Assembly: GCA_030141605.1 (NCBI GenBank)
Contig: JAQGDQ010000331.1
Location: 188,001-252,000 of the forward strand
Direction: 5' to 3'
From: Tubiluchus corallicola
Lineage: Eukaryota > Priapulida > Priapulimorpha > Priapulimorphida > Tubiluchidae
Length of the DNA: 64,000 nucleotides
The translations under genes were made by a program, and so were the position numbers. Within the stretch, counting starts at the first letter, position 1; each line of letters begins with the position of its first letter. The notes below the pieces were generated by a model. It searched no databases, was not told the DNA's origin, and saw only the letters and a list, made by a program, of their open reading frames with translations. Below, one piece after another: positions 1-12,600 of this stretch.

Positions 1-1301
1 TCGCACTTGACCTGCTAATGTTTGATGATTATTTAACATTCTTACACACCTATTCCATCTTTCATCATTAAATTGTCTGAAGAAATTGGGTTTACAATAT
101 GAATGTGTTTATTGTGGTAAAATTAATTTCTGTAAGTTTGAGAGGGTTGATCGACATTACGGAACTTACTGCTTGTAACAATCGTTGTTAATGTAATACT
201 AGAGTCAAAATTAGATTCATTGGAAATAGTGTGTGAATGTTCAGTAATATAAAGTTAATACTAAATCAGTAATTAATCAATTTTAATTAAATTATCTTCA
301 TTAGCAATACAAGCTCTTTATCTATCGTAAAATACTGTACGACACCCAGTGCTGCCTAAGCCTGCTTATATTCTAACTAGCAAAAGTTATTTAACATTCT
401 ACACGGTAGATTATAATGATCAGGCCTGTTGTTACCCCTGAAGTTTAGAACTGCTGCTTTAACAGTAAACTGTAGTTAACATATTTGCTGTACAGAAAAC
501 TTTTATTTAGGTCATTGCGTCAACACATACCAATTAACGATTATTTTTTCTAGAACATTTGGTCATTTAGTTGGTTGTGCTGTAGGTGTAATAACTGACT
601 GTCTAGCGTTTGAAGTTTATTTAATTAATGGTTTTGAGTCATGCGGCATTTGTGTAATTGCGGTGTTGCGAGTTCAGAATAACATTTTGCTGACAGTCTT
701 TGTTTTGTAATTATCAAAAAGTATACAGGAACTGTCAGTAAGTTGTTTTAGGTAGCTGTGCATAATCAGCAGTGTCTGAGGAAAATAGCTGTTTTAAGAA
801 ATGTGCATAAAGAAAATACGCGAAAGAAAGCAGAGTAACCAACTATGAGAAGATCCGTAAAATGTTACTGCTTCGTGAAGACGATTTTGAATCATCGTGC
901 TGTTAATGATACAATTATGATAAAACTAGCTGTTTAATCAGAATCTCGAAAGACATTGTATATGTAACTATCAGATTTAAATGAAATGTATATAATTATA
1001 TGTGTAAATGTATTCCAGTTCTAAGGTAAAACCGTTTAGGCCTATCCATGAAGACTAAATGAAGAATACAGCTGTTGTAATAAAACTATAGTTTAGTATG
1101 TAATTACGGTCATAGTTATTAAATTAATTCTTGTAGATAAGAATATTATGGGCCATCATATTACAGGTTTACTTTTATTACCTCAAGGGTCTTAACATTC
1201 CAAATATATATAAATCTGTATGTAACGTGTGAAAATTCTTTGGTACTCTATTTAGAGTACAATTTTGCATAGAATATTATTGAATGTTTTTATTTTTTCA
1301 G
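1..1301. other. Upstream/intronic sequence before MOB3 exon
   Basis: I see no conserved coding sequence here. It must hold the intron preceding the first visible MOB3 exon, whose acceptor ends at 1301. A short ATG frame at 99-131 (MNVFIVVKLIS) ends in phase 0 at a GTAAGT donor at 132, compatible with the phase-0 acceptor, but the peptide does not look like a usual MOB3 N-terminus. The true first exon may lie outside the window. Confidence 0.4.
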
Positions 1302-4300
1302 ACATTTAGACCAAAGAAGAAGTTTGAACCTGGAACTCTCAAATATTCATTACATAAGCAGGCGCAGGCATCGCTTAATTCAGGTTTAGATCTTCGCAAT
1401 GCAGTAGCATTACCACCTGGTGAAGATATTAATGATTGGGTAGCAGTACATGGTTAGTATGTATAATTTCTTAAACCATAAGTTATGTAAACATTGTAGG
1501 CTATTGCTGTGCGCATATATTATACATATATCATCTTACAAATATTTATGCTGTACTTGAACGAAATCCCGTAATTAGCATTCCATGTACTGAGCAAAGC
1601 TCATGGTGCCATTCGGTAAATAGCAATGCAGTAATGCCAAAGACCCCAACTTGGGCGTGAAGCCTGTCAGTATATGAAAGTATTTATTTGAATGTGCACG
1701 TCCAATATTTTGCTAACGAATTGCTTAATTCTCTTACATGTAGGACACTATATTGTTTACCACAATACTGCTATAGCTTAAATATTTGTTAACTTGGTTT
1801 ACAGTTAGACCAATATTTGAGCATGTCTTCTGTCAAGCCCGTAATGTAAGGCCTTCAACAATTAGGAAACTGTTTACACAGTTTTTTAGAAAGGGAAATC
1901 ATGCGTTATTGGTTTTGGGATGTTAATTTTGCACAGTTTGAAAGTTTAAATATTTTACAACTGTTATTGTTCTGTGCATCGATCGGTAAAGTGGGGTTAT
2001 GTATTTATAGATTTATAAGTTTCTCATTTCTAGTAGTGCTCTATAATGTACATTTTAAAAAGTTTACTGTTCATTTGAACCTGTCAAATATATTTTAGAA
2101 AGTATAGATTGCTAAATACTGATGTTAAAGGAAATTTTTTACTTAAAAAACTGATGGCGTACTTTGAAAGTACTATACCTAGCGTTCAGAAAGTATATTG
2201 ACCCTTAAACAATTAAGTTTACCGTCTTGCCGAATAGCAGCCTCTTCTCTAATGAAATGTCCTGTTAATTTCTATCTTACTGTATGTTATATATAGCCTT
2301 TTCTTATTTTCTCCTGCACTTTGTGGTGATATTTTATCATTTTTATATACTATTTTTTATTGTTGAATGTTTAAGGGCAATTCATGTAGATCATATGAGT
2401 ATAATGTTGGACTATTTTATATGTTTCAGTGGTAGACTTTTTTAATAGGATAAATCTACTTTATGGCACTATATGTGACTCGTGTACAGAACAAACTTGT
2501 CCGACAATGTCAGGTGGACCCAAGTAAGATATTTATGTGGTTTAGCTCAAATAATATCACAGTGGTTACAAGTGATCTTAATTTTCCTTTTGTAAATTAT
2601 TGTACTTATAATTTCTAAAATATATTGAATTTTTTTTAAGTTCTTTTTCACGAATGGTGCAATTCAATTTCAGTAACAAACATTTCAATAACAAACTTTG
2701 CAGTTGCACTTTGTTTTCTGTAGATATGAATATCATTGGGCGGATGGCCATAAATATAAAAAGCCAACAGCCTTACCCGCTCCGCAATACATAGGCCTAC
2801 TCATGGATTGGGTGGAAAGTCAAATTAATAATGAAGATATATTTCCAGTCAAAATTGGTATGTTTCTTTAGAGGCCTAGGCCTCTGCTACTAAATTAAAA
2901 AGCTGTGATATGTAAAAAAAATGCAGCGCTTGGAAATTAGTGGTGTCTTCAGTTTAAAACTACGTAATAATAATTTATTGATTTACTTAATATAAAACTA
3001 ATTGTCATTTGTTTTGCAATACTTTTTTTGCCATTGTACTGCTCTAACTAGTGATAATATCTGCTTATTTACTGATAAGTTGGTATTATTATTTTTCTTA
3101 TTGCGCAAGAGAATTTGTAAAAAGCAGTAGACTTAGATTGCTTAAATTATTTTGGCTTGTGAGATTTTTATCGCCCACTTTCTTCATTTCCGTGTTGAAT
3201 TTCAAAGCCAGAATTCAAAAACCCTGGGGTGAAAAGAGGTGACTGACATTAGTTTCCCTGTATATTACACGTCAGTTATTCTGCATTAAGTAATTTAGTA
3301 ACCTTACAGTAATGCATCATTTTTGAATTTCAGATGTTCCTTTTCCGAAAAGTTTTATGCCAACATGCAAAAAGATCTTAACACGTTTATTTCGGGTTTT
3401 TGTACATGTCTATATTCACCACTTTGATAGATTAGTAGCAATAGGAGCGGTAAGTTTACTAGCTTCATCCCGTTTGCTGCTGTTCAATAAAAATGTTTTG
3501 CCTTCTTAAGAAGCAGTGACTTCTACGTAATATGTTTGGTGTTGACAAATGTGGCAAAAATTCTGCCTTCACGTAGCACCACTTGAACTTGGGTTTTCTT
3601 GCTTATAAAAAAGATATAACAGTACTGCCACTGAGCCGGTAGTAGTAGTAGCTATAATGTAATGACACTGCAGAGCACGAAACTTTCTAGATTAATCTCA
3701 TTTATATGTAGATGAAATTTGTACTTGAATTTTTTGCTTCAGAAACGAATTAAGAGATTAAAACAGTAAGAATTGGAATGGCTTTTGTGACATGGTTAAC
3801 ACCCTGAAAACATCTTTTCTACAAAAACAGCCATTTTTGTCATATGAAGGCAGAAATTTTTGATAGCCTATTCAAAATGTGGCAACAAATCACCTTTTTT
3901 TGTCAAGTGATTAAAATGTATTAAAAGTTCATTTGTGACAAAGAACTTAAATTTTCTTTTGTACTTTATTGTAGTCCAGGAGTCTATAACAGGTTGACTA
4001 ATGAGTATTGGAGCCAGTTGTTTTCACCAGGCAGTACTTTAACTATCTAGTAACTTATGATTTAGTTCTAACAGGTCTGTTTATGAATCTTGGGGAAAAA
4101 CTAGGGGCACGGTTTTCTTTAAATAGGCGCTTTTTAATGTTTAGTCTGGAGTGAGGTAACTCACTTAGCTTACCATGTTTTTGTAGAAATGGACACGTGA
4201 CATACTATTGTTTTGGAAAAGGTGATTTATTAACTCTGTTGTTTTTTCAGGAAGCTCATATTAACACGTGTTATAAGCATTTTTATTACTTTGTAAATGA

Positions 4301-4379
4301 ATTTGGTCTCGTGGAGCGCCGAGAATTGGAACCATTGGTAAAGAAACTTTTCTCTGAATTTTCGCATTTGCTTAAATGA
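1302..4379 (+). CDS. MOB3: MOB kinase activator 3-like protein (5' incomplete)
   Basis: Five exons join in frame: 1302-1452, 2430-2523, 2724-2857, 3334-3449 and 4251-4379 (TGA at 4377-4379). All introns are GT-AG. The product (about 207 residues visible) is the MOB/phocein fold; MOB proteins bind and activate NDR/LATS-type kinases, and the MOB3 subgroup has been linked to MST1 binding. It starts with [11 protein letters not shown], the usual second-exon start of MOB3. The zinc ligands are visible: the cysteine pair in CTEQTCPTM (exon 2) and the histidines in HVYIHHFD (exon 4). MOB3 rather than MOB1 is supported by [31 protein letters not shown] and the tail [12 protein letters not shown]. Missing are about 10-14 N-terminal residues, whose exon I could not find with confidence. 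The C-terminus is slightly different from the vertebrate MOB3 ending. AATAAA follows 42 nt after the stop. Subgroup assignment is by recalled similarity. Confidence 0.93.
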
Positions 4380-4420
4380 TAACACTGGTAGTATCTCAAT
4401 AACAAGTACAGTCTAGTCTG

Positions 4421-4426
4421 AATAAA
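4421..4426 (+). promoter_or_regulatory. Polyadenylation signal of MOB3
   Basis: AATAAA lies 42 nt after the MOB3 stop codon. In AT-rich DNA the hexamer is common, so the short distance is the main support. Confidence 0.5.
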
Positions 4427-7400
4427 ATTTAATTTGGTTACCTTGATCAAGCTTATAATTTAATTACCTATGAAACTCACAATGTCTTTTTGAAGTCCCA
4501 TTAATACATTTTCATGTAAATTAGCACCATGGCATGATTATGTAATGCATTGCTCATCATAAAGTGAAGTTCATAAATTGCATTCCACTTCCAGATTTTG
4601 ACCACATTATCGTTAAAATGTACCATTACATATTGTCACGGGCCATGAACCCATGTATTGTTTAGAAAAACTATGTGTATAAAAACTGCAACATTTATGG
4701 ACATTTATTATTGCCCTTTTTAAACTATCTTAAACTCACTTTTTTGTAAATCTCTCACTGTTAACAGCAAGTAAATTCACACCATCTAAGATTTTTTCTT
4801 ATTTTGCAGAAAGAGATGACAGAGAAAATTTGCCATTAACATAATGACTGAAAATTTGTAGAGTTGTGGATTTTATGGCATGTGTCTCAATGATTGGTGG
4901 AACAAAGTAGTTACTACTGGTTTGTGTAATGCTTTTCAATTTCCATTCAGCTTCAGGAAATTCTAAGTGGAATTGAGTAGAAGTGTAGCTGTTTTCAATT
5001 CAGCCTACTTTTATTGAGAGAAAACAGAGATAAAGTAAGCATTGCATTGCACAGAAACAATATATTGCAATAGATTACAAAAACATGTACTGTTGTCTCT
5101 TATGCAATCTTAAAAAAGTATTTAGGATCTGAATTGTATGTCGCATTACAAATTTATCACCTTTTTATGTACCTAAAATGTATTAATTCTGCTGCTGTAT
5201 ACATCTTTATATAGGAGTGATTTTTCACAAGTCACATATCAGTGAAAAGTTTTAATCTCATGTTTTTTCATTTATTAAAGTCTTTTTAATTGAGCCACTG
5301 GAAAATTTAAACAACCTGTCTCCATTTTGAACCTTATTTTGTCCCTGCTCTTTATTTGCAAAACTTAACGTCAATTCTAAAACTTTCCGCATCAAAGCTA
5401 TAGGACTTTATTCTCTACCAAACAGCTAGCTTTCACTATTATGCAAATACTGGCTGCCAAGTAGTATCAAATTCTATTAGTCTCTATTTCCTCTTTTAAT
5501 GGATTAAGTACAGCAATATGAAACTACGTGGATACCTATACATGTATGTGCCATTTTTCTTTGCACAGCATACTAATGTCAATTTAATCCATTATGTGAA
5601 AAATATTTTTGTGGGGCATTAGTTAATAAAAGCAACATTTTTTACCACAGCCCTTAAGAAACAAAAGCAAGTTTCTAAGTGTTTCTTTATTTAACACCTC
5701 CAGTTCACTTAACAAATGGATTATTGTTGACTTCTGTGACACCACTTACTAAAAAGATTTCTAATTATGGTTACAATGCATGGTCATTTCATACTGTCCC
5801 AACATGTTATCATTTTATCAGTTTGTATAATGTTTGAATATTCAGGCCAAATTCATTTACATTTAATTTTTATAATGTTTCAATTTCAAGAAGTAAGCAA
5901 CTAGAATGTGTATGCATGTACACAACAGTAAAAATTGGAAAAACTAGTTTCTTAGATTGATGATTAAATTCATGACTTTTGTCCAGTTTGATTATCTCAG
6001 ATACGCAAGAAACACCGTCCAGCAAATTCTTCACAATTGATTACAATTACATGTTAATACATATATAGTATGCTTAATTCTGGTTGTTTCAAATTTTCTG
6101 TTGACTGGTATCAGATCTCAAGTCTTGATGGGCTCACTAAATTCGTGTAACAGAGACGTACAGAATGTGGATTTGCAAAGTCAAAATATGTAAACTTTTT
6201 GCAGATTTGCGGAATCCTTCCCTTTGCTGAGATGCCGAGTTGTATTTTTTAACAATAATAGAAATGTGGAGTTTACTCATGCTCTTTGTGATGAGGTTAG
6301 CATTGTTGTCTATTTGTTGAAAATTAATTAGTTTGGGTTTGACCTTTCCTCGTAAAACTAGTCCTCATATACTAAAATGTACAACATTGTACAGTGTTCA
6401 CAGAATTTGCAGTAATAAAAGTAATTAGGCGGCAGTCAGTAAAGTACTTGCATAATTATTAAAGTGACTTGTAAAAATACACAGGTTACTCTAATCATTT
6501 TTTGTTTATCATGGTTTTAGTTGAACAAAATCCAACGATACACAATTTTAATAGACAAGTTATGTTTAAATTAAATATTAAAGCTTAAGTTTACACAGTT
6601 AAATAATTGGATTAGTGGATTATGTGGACAATGTAGAGGCCCCTGAGGTTCTTCGTGCCTGAAATCCGCTTCTGCTAAGTTTAGTAAAAATGCCATCTTG
6701 TATTGCTTCGCGGATTTTGCTGATTCAACCACTCGTGAGTCTGCACATCTCTGTTGCAGTTTTTCTTGTCTCCATAGGCACAAAAAACAAAAGCTTTAAT
6801 CATGTGTAAATTTTTTAAACTTTTTGATCTTATTCTTATCTTATCTATCAGACAGTGCTAGTCAGTTGCTAGCTATTTTATTTATATAAAATGTACTTCC
6901 TTTTAGGCACAGTGTTGTTTCACAAACTTGCACTTTTTTACTAATATAAGATAAACTGTATTTGAATTTTAATACGCTACATGAGGTACATTTTGTATCG
7001 TATCAGTGGGACTCATTTTACACTGGTAGTGCTATGGTGCATATGTATAAAAGTAGAATTTTTGTTGAAGCCAAAGTTTTGGAATAAATATACTGTAAAT
7101 ACTGATATTTTGCTATTTCATGTTGTAGAATGTTTTATTTGTATGATAGTCTTTATTTGTAATATTATGTTCTGGCCTTCCTTTCTGCGATAGACTGAGA
7201 ATTTTATTTAAATGACCATTTTTATGATTGCTAATTAACATTAGATATCATTAAATGTCAATGCAATTTTAATGGGACTTTAAATGCTTTACTGCTTTTA
7301 CTGAAGTGCAAGAGAGTACCAACTTATTCATTTTATTAGAAATGTGTAACAACATGCAGTTTATAGTAATATAAATTTTTTTATGAAAAAAACTAATGTT

Positions 7401-8918
7401 ATGTATTTTAAAAAGGATGCAAAATAAATAAAAAGTTTGGCCCCATGGTACAATCATACAGTAGCAACAAGTCGAGAAAAAAGTGATTTGGAACATGGCA
7501 TCTCTAAATGAATTACTGTAGCTACAGGTTGTTTTTTGTTGCAAGGCAGCCTCAGCACAGACATGTTTAGTAATATACATGACGTTATTATGTAATGTAC
7601 ACTCAATAACTGCATCTGAATTGCTGTAAATCATGTTGACTATTATTTTTTTATAAAGCTGCTATTAAATACATGTAGTAAGCTCCAATTGAGCAATTTT
7701 TATTGTACTGATTAGTTAAATCTGTACAATAAAAATGGCTGCTTTTGGAGCTCAGTGCTAGCTTAGCAGCTAGCAGTTTAGGACACACATGGCAGAGTGC
7801 AATGCTTTGTCTGTTCAAATACACAAATATATATCCAGTGTAAAATGCTAAAACAGCTACTACATTATTCCCAATTATTATCAAAAAGATCTTCATATAA
7901 AAGCATGACTTTAGTGAATTACAGAAGGGGGTTCCTTGATTGAAAGATTGTTCACTATGTGCCAGACAGCCTGCAATCACAAGACTCTGCTATGGCTTGA
8001 GGCATGATTATACAATCAAATATTTTGTTCACTATGTGCCAGACAGCCTGTAATCATCAAGACCTTGTTATGGCTTGAGCCATGAGTCGAGCTGCTATGC
8101 TTGTGGGCAGATAAGCAGTGTAAGTCTGTGTAAAATTGGCATTTTTTTATAAACAGTTGCATAATTTATAAAAGTTAGGGTTTATATTTTGCCTAAATTT
8201 CGTGTCATGTTGTTTATTAACTTTTTTGTTTTTTTATTAACAGTTCATTTTCCTTGTTTTCGGGAAGTTTACAAGTCTTTTTGTCCATACACTAGCTGGT
8301 GCACAAAATTGCTCCCAACTGTACAAAAACAAACAATATTCAAAAGTAAAAATGGGTCCATGTACTGTACATATAAGAAAAAAACTTTTTATTAAACCAT
8401 TAAATCTCTTGTACAGCAGTGCATTTGTCTTTTGTTGTTAGGCTTTTTTAATGTTTGTTTTTTATTGTGAATATTTGAATCGGAAGTTGTGAAGATCTGA
8501 ATCTGAATGGAAATTGTAAACACCTGAAATGAAATTTTGAACATTTGAATTTGCTTTGAGAACAATTGAAGGTGAAAAGGTGTAGTTTATTCTCAAACTT
8601 AACCAGAATATTTTTGTAAGCTGCAAAACCTGCCCTATTGTGTCACAACAGTAAACATTAATAGGGGTTTTGTGAGTGCAGTATTAACTTAACCAATGTA
8701 AGATTCAGGCTGGGGGATTCAGAAGTGCGGGATCAATTAAAAAATTTGTTAGTGGGGCTCTCTAGTCTACAAAAGCTGAAGATTGATGTTTTATGCTTTG
8801 TGTAGTACACCAGTCTCAGCCAAAAAGCATTAATAGCCACACCATGATATATTAAAAATTGAAAGTCCATATGCAAGTTTTAATGTTTTGTTGCAAGTCA
8901 AGATACTGTGTGCACAGA
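4427..8918. other. Intergenic, no gene recognised
   Basis: AT-rich sequence with only short frames lacking homology I recognise on either strand. A minus-strand 70-codon frame at 6571-6783 has a fairly balanced composition, but no recognisable motif or splice context. The only structure I support is the two-copy direct repeat near 8 kb, listed separately. Confidence 0.5.
7949..8086. repeat. Two-copy direct repeat, period about 77 bp
   Basis: Unit 1 (7949-8006) and unit 2 (8026-8086) both carry TTCACTATGTGCCAGACAGC, followed by CTGYAATCA and then TATGGCTTGAGSCATGA. They differ by a few substitutions and a short indel. This looks like a local tandem duplication, not a satellite array, since I see no third copy. 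Confidence 0.85.
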
Positions 8919-10047
8919 CCTTCCAAAAACAGACTTTTCTGGCTGTTTTGTAACAAATTTTTTTCAAAATCATTTCAAAGTCAGTTGTTTTTTTTAATGT
9001 TATTGTGCATAGATAGCATCACCAAATTACAATGTGCGTTCCAGAAGATATGAAAATTTTTTAGGAGAGGCATTTCAGAAAAGAACAAAATTCTAGTCTC
9101 CTTCAAAATGGGATCCTCCGAATTGGATGCACTTGTTGTAGCGCTCAAAGCACTTCTTGAAGACCCCTGGTAGAGAATTTGTCCATGTTTGTCACAGCCT
9201 TCTTCATCTCTATGTTGGGAAATAACCAAGAGTTACAGGGAGCAAGATCTGGACTGTAGGGAGGGTGGGGTGCAGTCCTGATGCTCATACCTGTCAAGTA
9301 GTTGGTTACAAGGATGCAGTTGTGGGCTGTTGCATTGTCCTGATGCAGGTGCCACCAACCCAATCTTGCACACTGTGCATTTTCAATCCTTCATGAATAA
9401 TTCGGTGTACAGTTGCCACATCCACTCCAAAAGGAACACTTATTGTCCGAATCAATATACGACGGTTTTCGTTTACAAAATTGTGGATATCCTCTACCAG
9501 CTCTGGCGTTCTGACTTCCTTCTCCCTTTTAGACCTCTCCTCATTCCTGACCTCATCTCTGTCTTCACAGAACCATACTGCCAGCAAAAAACAGATGACA
9601 GACTCATACAAGATAATCCATCTTTGGTTTATCATGGTAGTTTTCATCATTTTGTAAGTCTGTGTAACATTTTTGCCCAGCTTAACACAAAATTTTACAG
9701 TGTCGCGAGCTTCTAAACTGTCTTCACGTCCTGACTGCATTTTACGAAAATGTTATCTGTGACAAGCGGCATGTAGTAGGGTGTGTTTGAATTGCTCTAA
9801 CAGCCGATTCATTCAACAGGGAAGGATGAAATTTGGCATGTTAATTCATTTAGATGTCTAGTAATGACATACTGAAGTGGCAATAATCTAGAGCAATTAA
9901 AAATGCCTCTCCTAAAAAATTCTCAAAACTTCTGGAACATACTAAGTGTTTAGTCTCTTGTGAAATTGTTGAGCGTAAGTAGGTTTTAATCAGTTTTAGT
10001 TTTGAAAAACTTCTGTCATCTGATGTGTCTGGCCTTAATTTGAACAA
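8919..10047 (-). pseudogene. hAT-family transposase C-terminal remnant, interrupted by mariner
   Basis: On the minus strand, 10047-9939 reads as the hAT C-terminal dimerisation region: DDRSFSKLKLIKTYLRSTIS closely resembles the usual ERSFSKLKLIKTYLRSTMSQ of ZMYM1-like or 'zinc finger MYM' hAT transposases. On the far side of the mariner element (9038-9938) the homology resumes at 9037-8919 with NLVMLSMHNNIKK and, after a frameshift, DFEMILKKFVTKQPEKSV, where intact copies have LAMLSIE followed by a DF..LI..FA..KARK-type end. The catalytic part of the transposase is absent. This is a dead fragment older than the mariner insertion. hAT membership is by motif recall; the exact family is not resolved. 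Confidence 0.72.
9038..9938 (-). mobile_element. Internally deleted mariner-type element with 38-bp TIRs
   Basis: The ends 9038-9075 and 9901-9938 are inverted repeats matching at 35 of 38 positions, outer sequence GTTCCAGAAG. Between them, on the minus strand, is a broken transposase. The frame starting at 9740 (QSGREDSLEARDTVKFCVKL, then RRILIRTISVPFGVDVATVH) is the paired-type helix-turn-helix N-terminus of the mariner/SETMAR-like group. A second frame from 9363 gives HQDNATAH and PPYSPDLAPC, the second and third catalytic aspartate blocks of the DD34D core. The block with the first aspartate (usual GDETW) is missing and the two frames overlap out of phase, so about 400 nt are deleted and the copy cannot be autonomous. 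The last residues recover as FERYNKCIQ then HFEGD in another frame, typical of mariner C-termini. A clean TA target duplication is not evident. Confidence 0.9.
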
Positions 10048-10850
10048 ATCTGCCTAATAGGCTCAAAACCGGCCCTATAAAGATTGATATATGTTTTCGT
10101 GAATACACTTCATATCGTTACATATTTTGGTACTAATACACAATCATATTAAACATATTAATCATATTAGCTTATATTATACAACAGATTAAAATATTTA
10201 TTAATTATCACAAATGATGGAAGTGATTTTTAGTCTTAATTATATACAGGTATAAATATTAAACAAATATATTTCTGTATAAGCATACACCTCGAGTAAT
10301 AGGTCAATTTAGTTGCCAAAAAAGAGATCTATCTATCTACTGCAATTAATTGACTAGTTATTTCATTACCATAATTGTTCCCTGCATGTCTGAACTACAT
10401 ATATTGTTAAATGAAAAGAAACTGCCAACTAAGTACAGAAAGATGAAATACTCGCTATGACACTTGTTAGTAGTGAATCAATACTTTTAGAATACTATCA
10501 TATTACATAGCTGACAAAATGATAGTGCAATGAATACAGTGGTAGATTTTATTAGATCAGATGTGTTTTCACTCACTCTTTCAAAGAAAACATGAGTAGA
10601 TATTTATATGTAAAAAAAGATGGAATAAAAAAGAAAATAATTCCATTTACATTGCCATATGGAATACTAAAGAAAATATCCCTATAAATAAAAATCGTGT
10701 AGGCTTCTAGTAGGCATACTAAGCAAGCACACGGGCAAAAAATAAAAGTTTTACAATGTGGTCAAACCTGGTAGGCATCAGAGGTGCAAGCTAAATTAAT
10801 CACAGTAGTTTTTTATGATATCTTTGTTTTAAAATCACTATCACATGTTT
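10048..10850. other. Intergenic, nothing recognised
   Basis: AT-rich, with no coding-like frame, repeat or RNA gene that I can support. Near 10853-10858 the minus strand has AATAAA, which may serve the possible terminal exon at 10924-10956 of the minus-strand membrane-protein gene. Confidence 0.4.
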
Positions 10851-10923
10851 AATTTATTTTATACGAAATACTGCTTCATCGTAAGAATAACTGCAGATAC
10901 AGGTTTCTCGAGTTCCTTAAATC

Positions 10924-10956
10924 TCATAGCTTATGGTCTAAGAGGACTTTTTGGGC
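10924..10956 (-). CDS. Possible alternative last exon of the Cys-rich membrane protein gene
   Basis: On the minus strand TTTTGCAG precedes a phase-0 frame of ten codons (AQKVLLDHKL) and a TGA at 10926-10924, with AATAAA 66 nt further on. It would join in phase to the exon ending at 14757. A competing candidate is 14363-14292. The exon is very short, so support is only splice signal, phase and polyA signal. Confidence 0.3.
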   Translation of the reverse strand, partial: AQKVLLDHKL

Positions 10957-11444
10957 CTGCAAAACACAAATAATAAGCAGCTTAGTTCACATTGAAATGA
11001 TAAAAACCAAGGTAAGTAAAAGCATAATATTATTACCACTTGGCACTCACTGCTGAACTGCCAAAATACAATACCTAGTAAGCAAAATGAAGAGGACTGG
11101 TGATGCTTCTATGATTCTATCCGACCTGTCAACGCAGGGCAAAACAAAAGATTTTTCTTACAGTAGCTTATGGAGTAAAAAAATAATGAAGCTCAAGCAA
11201 CATATCAATCACATTCTCCAGGTATATCTATTTATTTACGAATACACACATATATATATAATGAGCTATTTCTCAGCGTCTACTAAACTATTTGTGACAA
11301 ATTATGTTTCCCACGGTCCCATAGAGGGTTCATTTTTTATCCGGGCCATCCAGGAGGACTTGGGGTGGGAAAAGAGCCACTAAAATGACTCTTTTTTGGC
11401 CATTTTTTGTTTTCTTTGCAAAACTTATAAAAGTTTGGGTGCTA

Positions 11445-11823
11445 CAGTCAACCTTGGATATAAGGGACACCTCGGGACCGGAAAAAACCATCCCTTATAG
11501 CCAAAGTTGAGTCAGACCGATGGTGTATCCAGACCAGTACTTTTCTGCACTTACCCATATTTTTATGGATTATTGCTGCACATTCAGTGCAAACGGTATG
11601 TAGTGAGTGATGAGAGTGATGTATATGACCGCGGAAACCGAGCCGTTCGAAGGCCGTTTGCGAAAAATTGTGGTTAAAAATGGATCAATTCTGCTTTGAT
11701 CATAGGGTCCCTTATATGCGAGGTAATTTACCTAGGTTTCTATTACGCGGGACCTGAAGATATTGCTTATAATCGCTCAGAAGTATCCCTTATAACTGAA
11801 AGTCCCTTATATCCGAGTTTCTG
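11445..11823. mobile_element. Pogo/Tigger-like MITE, TA target duplication
   Basis: The 379-bp unit is flanked by TA at 11443-11444 and 11824-11825. Its ends are inverted repeats: CAGTCAACCTTGGATATAAG on the left, and CAGAAACTCGGATATAAGGG read inward from the right. The motif 'cccttata' or its complement recurs several times inside. CAG-starting TIRs with a TA target site are usual for the pogo/Tigger branch of Tc1/mariner. There is no coding capacity, so it needed a transposase in trans. Confidence 0.85.
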
Positions 11824-11825
11824 TA

Positions 11826-12600
11826 CTCTCATACATATTGACATCATATGTATATAAGCATTTTCTGAACTCAACCCCCAAATTTTCTCAAAAAATGTGC
11901 AAACGGCTTCCAGACAAAATCGATTTTTGAAACTGTTTGTGCATCTTGAAAAAAATAAGCCAACTTTTCAAACGACGAAACGATCTGTACAGTTTGAATG
12001 TTTCGTTTAGAGAAATGCCCAAGCAATTTTAGCATCTCACAGATTAAAAAATTAGTAAATCACTTTCAGCACAATTTATTTCTACTAAACTTTGTGTATA
12101 GTACCTGTCTTGTAAAAAAGATCTGTTTCTTGTTCGCTTTCGATAATGTGAGGTGCAGGTGCTCGTCCACCCTAAAACAAACAACACTTGTTTAGCTCAG
12201 AGTAAAATGAGTGCACTACTTACTCTACTCACTCACCATGCTGCGAAATCACTTTTTTCTTAAATTACAGAAGAGTGTGTTGATGTGTGCGAACATTTTA
12301 AAAGCACAACACAATTATTATTATTTCAGTAGCATCTCACAGAGTTAGACCTCTACCAATTAGTAATTTATAAGTAATTGACATACTTAATATGTACGTA
12401 GTTGCAGTATCAACGTTTTCAAAATAGAGCAAATTTTCAATTTATTGTGCTTAGTGCCAGAAAAAAATGAACTATGCTTTTGAGTGTAACACTGCATGAA
12501 TAATGGGTCATTTGGCACAGAAATAAAAGAATGTTCTGTATAGAATAGAGCATCATATATATTAATTTCGGTGGTATGTTTTATATATATATGTAAGATT
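11826..12600. other. Intergenic, nothing recognised
   Basis: AT-rich DNA with short poly-A/T tracts and a small TA run near 12576. No gene, RNA or repeat boundary that I can support. If the minus-strand gene ends at 10924 this is part of its intron. Confidence 0.4.

Noticed and set aside
99-131. ATG exon with GTAAGT donor before MOB3
   Set aside because: Phase fits, but the peptide is hydrophobic and unlike the usual MOB3 first exon; not used as the gene start.
6571-6783. 70-codon minus-strand frame
   Set aside because: Protein-like composition, but no homology I recognise, no splice context and no neighbouring exon.
9330-9716. 128-codon + strand frame
   Set aside because: Antisense to the mariner transposase N-terminal part.
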